From Verrucomicrobiota bacterium (GTDB lineage Bacteria; Verrucomicrobiota; Verrucomicrobiia; Verrucomicrobiales; Akkermansiaceae): a DNA stretch of 8,657 bases. The translations under genes were made by a program, and so were the position numbers. Within the stretch, counting starts at the first letter, position 1. Each line of letters opens with the position of its first letter. The notes beneath the pieces are model-generated. The model saw nothing but the letters and a program-made list of their open reading frames with translations. It searched no databases and had not been told where the DNA came from. The stretch lies in assembly GCA_009885905.1 (NCBI GenBank), contig VFJU01000281.1:1-8657 (forward strand). Reading direction: 5' to 3'. Shown here piece after piece: positions 6,675-8,657 of the stretch.

Positions 6675-7691
6675 ATGAAGGAGCAAATCGAAGCCATCCA
6701 ATCCCAAGCACTCGCACAAATCACCGCCGCTGCGGACGAACGTGCGCTAGATGACGCACGCGTGGTCGTCCTCGGCAAAAAAGGTACCCTCACCCTCGCC
6801 GCCGCTGGCATCAAGGATGTTCCCAAAGAAAACAAGGCGGCCGTCGGCCAACTTCTAAACGCCGCACGCACCGCGATCACCACAGCTCTGGAGGAAAAAC
6901 AGATCACCCTCCGTGAAATCGCAGACCGCGCCGCACTCGCCGGCATCGACGTCACCCTTCCGGCTCGCCAACTCCACACTGGCTCACTCCACCCGCTCAC
7001 CCTCATCCGCGACGAAGCCATCCTCATTCTCCGCCGCATGGGATTCGCTCTAGCAGATGGCCCGGAAATCGAAGACGAGTTCCATTGCTTCGACGCCCTC
7101 AACACCCCGGCCGACCACCCTGCTAGAAACGAAAAAGACACCTTCTATTTCAACTCGGGAAAACTCCTCCGCACCCACACGTCCAGCGTGCAAATCCGCA
7201 CCATGGAAACTCAGAGCCCGCCAATTCGCATCATTTGCCCAGGCTCCGCTTACCGCCGCGATGAAATTGATGCCACCCACCTATCAGTCTTCACGCAGTT
7301 AGAAGGTCTCTACGTTGACACCGACGTCTCCCTACCCGACCTCAAAGGTACGCTTGAATATTTTCTCCGCGAACTCTTCGGAACGCAAACCGAAGTCCGA
7401 TTCCGCCCGCACTTTTTCCCTTTCACCGAGCCGAGTTTTGAAATCGACGTAAAACTAACAATCAAAGGTCAAGCCCCACGCTGGATCGAAGTCGCAGGCT
7501 GCGGCATGGTCGATCCCGCCGTCTTTCAAGCCATCAACACTTCCCGCAAAGACAACACCTTCGACCCAGAAAAGGTCACAGGATTCGCCTTCGGCATGGG
7601 TCTCGACCGCCTCGCCATGATCCGCTGGGGCATCAAAGACATCCGCCTCTTAATAGAAAACGACGCCCGCTTTCTCAAACAATTCGCTTAA
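6675..7691 (+). CDS. pheS: Phenylalanine--tRNA ligase alpha subunit
   Basis: PheS is the catalytic subunit of the (alpha-beta)2 class II phenylalanyl-tRNA synthetase, which charges tRNA-Phe. The 338-residue length is normal. The N-terminal coiled-coil arm (about 1-85) is followed by the catalytic core. That contains HPLT (106-109), MGF...GPEIE (122-133), LNTPADHPARNEKDTFYF (142-159), RTHTSSVQIRTM (166-177) with Phe-contacting His168 and Ser170, YRRDEIDATH (193-202), and FTQLEGLYVD (206-215) with Gln208 and Glu210. FRPHFFPFTEPSFE (243-256), GCGMVDP (275-281) and the motif 3 segment GFAFGMGLDRLAM (303-315) complete it. Ala305 corresponds to the E. coli Ala294 that shapes the amino acid pocket. 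One small oddity is FTQ where E. coli has FHQ. The ATG at 6675 follows the pyrimidine-rich TTCCTCCGCCTCAC. A small gene, not pheT, follows after 11 nt. Confidence 0.97.
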   Translation: MKEQIEAIQSQALAQITAAADERALDDARVVVLGKKGTLTLAAAGIKDVPKENKAAVGQLLNAARTAITTALEEKQITLREIADRAALAGIDVTLPARQLHTGSLHPLTLIRDEAILILRRMGFALADGPEIEDEFHCFDALNTPADHPARNEKDTFYFNSGKLLRTHTSSVQIRTMETQSPPIRIICPGSAYRRDEIDATHLSVFTQLEGLYVDTDVSLPDLKGTLEYFLRELFGTQTEVRFRPHFFPFTEPSFEIDVKLTIKGQAPRWIEVAGCGMVDPAVFQAINTSRKDNTFDPEKVTGFAFGMGLDRLAMIRWGIKDIRLLIENDARFLKQFA

Positions 7692-7702
7692 AACATACTA
7701 TC

Positions 7703-8062
7703 GTGACACTCACTCAAAAACAATCAGAAGCCTTCGCCGATATTCTCGTCCTCGCCATGTGCATCGACGGCCATTTCTCCTTGTTAGAAGAAGAGGCAAT
7801 CCAAAAGGAAATCGACGGAATAAGCTGGGACGAAAATCTAAGCCCGTCGCTCCATATTAGCTCTTCCATTGCCCGAGCCCGAGACGTAGCCGGATCGACC
7901 GAGCAAGTGAGAATCTACCTGGAAGAACTTTCGCCACTCTTCGCCGATCCGTCCACCTCCCAGTTTGTCATAAACGAAACTCTCAAACTCCTAAACTCCG
8001 ATGGCACCAACATGGACGAAGGCATTTTCACCTCACAGCTTAAAGCCATCCTCAAACTCTAA
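7703..8062 (+). CDS. Small TerB-like protein of unknown function between pheS and pheT
   Basis: The 119-residue product is acidic and probably all-helical, with no signal peptide or membrane span. Two segments look like the acidic repeats of TerB-like domains: DGHFSLLEEE (22-31) after a hydrophobic helix, and DGTNMDEGIF (100-109) near the end. TerB-like domains bind metal or act as interaction modules in tellurite resistance, DjlA and stress proteins; no exact function is claimed here. The only plausible start is the GTG at 7703, since the first in-frame ATG is at codon 19 inside the first helix. It begins 11 nt after the pheS stop and ends 83 nt before pheT, which suggests co-transcription with pheS. 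Its job in or near the synthetase operon is unknown. Confidence 0.7.
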   Translation: MTLTQKQSEAFADILVLAMCIDGHFSLLEEEAIQKEIDGISWDENLSPSLHISSSIARARDVAGSTEQVRIYLEELSPLFADPSTSQFVINETLKLLNSDGTNMDEGIFTSQLKAILKL

Positions 8063-8145
8063 CCAGACTTCGTCTCTCGACTAAAAATAATTTGAACCTC
8101 AGATGAACACCGATATATGCGGTTAAAAAAATCTTCCTTTCTTTC
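8063..8145 (+). promoter_or_regulatory. pheT: pheT leader region with weak promoter-like elements
   Basis: This 83-nt gap is AT-rich in its middle. TTGAAC (8092-8097) and TATATG (8114-8119), 16 nt apart, are a weak promoter-like pair with four of six matches each, 26 nt before the pheT ATG. A run of A (8125-8130) leads into a pure pyrimidine stretch, TCTTCCTTTCTTTC (8132-8145), that touches the start codon. No Shine-Dalgarno, terminator hairpin or T-box is visible. Separate transcription of pheT is possible but unproven. Confidence 0.25.
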
Positions 8146-8657
8146 ATGAACATCTCTCTCAACTGGCTCGCAACTCACCTCGATCTTTCCGGCAAATCTA
8201 TCAAGGAAATCGACGACCTCTTCACCTTCGCTGGCGTTGAAGTCGAGGGCATCATTTCCAAAGGAATCGCATCGGAACGAATTGTCGTCGCCCAGATCAT
8301 GGAAGCTGTCCAGCACCCGAATGCCGACCGCCTCAAAGTCACCCAAGTCAACTGCGGCGAACCAAATTTGCGCCAGATCGTCTGCGGAGCGCAGAACTAT
8401 AAAGTCGGCGACAAAGTCCCCTGCGCCCTTCCCGGTACGGAACTCCCCGGCGGTTTCACCATCGGCGAGACCATTATGCGCAAGGTCGAATCCAAAGGCA
8501 TGCTCTGCGCCGCCGCCGAAATCGGACTTCCCGCCGGAGAAGATGGCCTGCTCATCCTCCCGCCCGATTCGGAAATTGGCCTACCCGTCAAACGACTCTT
8601 TGAATCAGATACTCTGCTAGAGTTAGAAGTTACCCCCAACCGTCCCGACCTCCTCAG
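8146..8657 (+). CDS. pheT: Phenylalanine--tRNA ligase beta subunit, N-terminal part (cut by the right edge)
   Basis: This is the first 170 codons of PheT, which binds tRNA and carries the editing site that removes misattached Tyr. The N-terminal MNISLNWL matches the family, followed by a helical segment with FTFAGVEVEGI (26-36). The EMAP II/OB-type tRNA-binding domain follows: VVAQIMEAVQHPNADRL (47-63), LRQIVCGAQN (75-84) and VESKGMLCAAAEIGLP (114-129), the last being the S.GMLCS..ELGL signature with Ala in place of the final Ser. EVTPNRPDLL (161-170) opens the B3/4 editing region. The frame is open to the edge and the remaining roughly 600 residues lie outside. The ATG at 8146 is the natural start, with a pyrimidine-only leader in front. 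Confidence 0.96.
   Translation, partial: MNISLNWLATHLDLSGKSIKEIDDLFTFAGVEVEGIISKGIASERIVVAQIMEAVQHPNADRLKVTQVNCGEPNLRQIVCGAQNYKVGDKVPCALPGTELPGGFTIGETIMRKVESKGMLCAAAEIGLPAGEDGLLILPPDSEIGLPVKRLFESDTLLELEVTPNRPDLL

Noticed and set aside
6671..7141. 156-codon minus-strand ORF opposite pheS
   Set aside because: It is Ser/Arg/Ala-rich, typical of the antisense frame of a GC-biased gene, and pheS is certain.
8103..8126. Seven-codon ORF (MNTDICG) just upstream of pheT, a possible attenuator leader peptide
   Set aside because: It has no Phe codons and no terminator/antiterminator hairpins follow it, so it does not fit a pheST-type attenuator.

Overview
The window looks like a stretch of chromosomal housekeeping and accessory genes from a free-living bacterium of moderate GC content. 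The best guess for the lineage is Verrucomicrobiota. This rests on the mix of gene types: an adenylate-kinase-like protein of about 400 residues, an AmgK-like sugar kinase coupled to a CHASE2 membrane protein, and pheS and pheT separated by a small TerB-like gene. It also rests on the lack of Shine-Dalgarno motifs. The assignment is inference, not proof. There are no rRNA or tRNA genes, CRISPR arrays, insertion sequences or phage genes.

Minus-strand block (1 to about 5690). Reading in the direction of transcription from the divergent region near 5.7 kb, the order is: a 72-residue three-helix membrane protein; an AmgK/APH-type sugar kinase; a CHASE2-type sensor-like membrane protein whose GTG start overlaps the kinase stop; argB (N-acetylglutamate kinase, arginine biosynthesis); an adenylate-kinase-like P-loop protein with a long unexplained C-terminal region; a 137-residue all-helical charged protein; and the first 138 codons of recQ, cut by the left edge. 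Gaps are 48 to 89 nt, so much of the block could be co-transcribed. A palindrome cluster in front of recQ suggests a separate control point there.

Plus-strand block (5813 to the right edge). The order is: an NAD(P)-binding epimerase/dehydratase-like protein, pheS, a 119-residue TerB-like protein, and the first 170 codons of pheT, cut by the right edge. PheS and PheT form the (alpha-beta)2 phenylalanyl-tRNA synthetase. The small gene between them breaks the usual direct pheS-pheT adjacency.

The two blocks diverge from a 124-nt region carrying a perfect 10-bp inverted repeat, with one copy just upstream of each start codon. No gene has a convincing Shine-Dalgarno sequence, and several starts are preceded by pyrimidine-rich stretches. 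The most unusual items are the CHASE2 protein without an output domain coupled to a sugar kinase, the enlarged kinase-like protein, the interrupted pheST operon, and the SD-less pyrimidine leaders. I see no clear evidence of a wholly new defence or mobile system.
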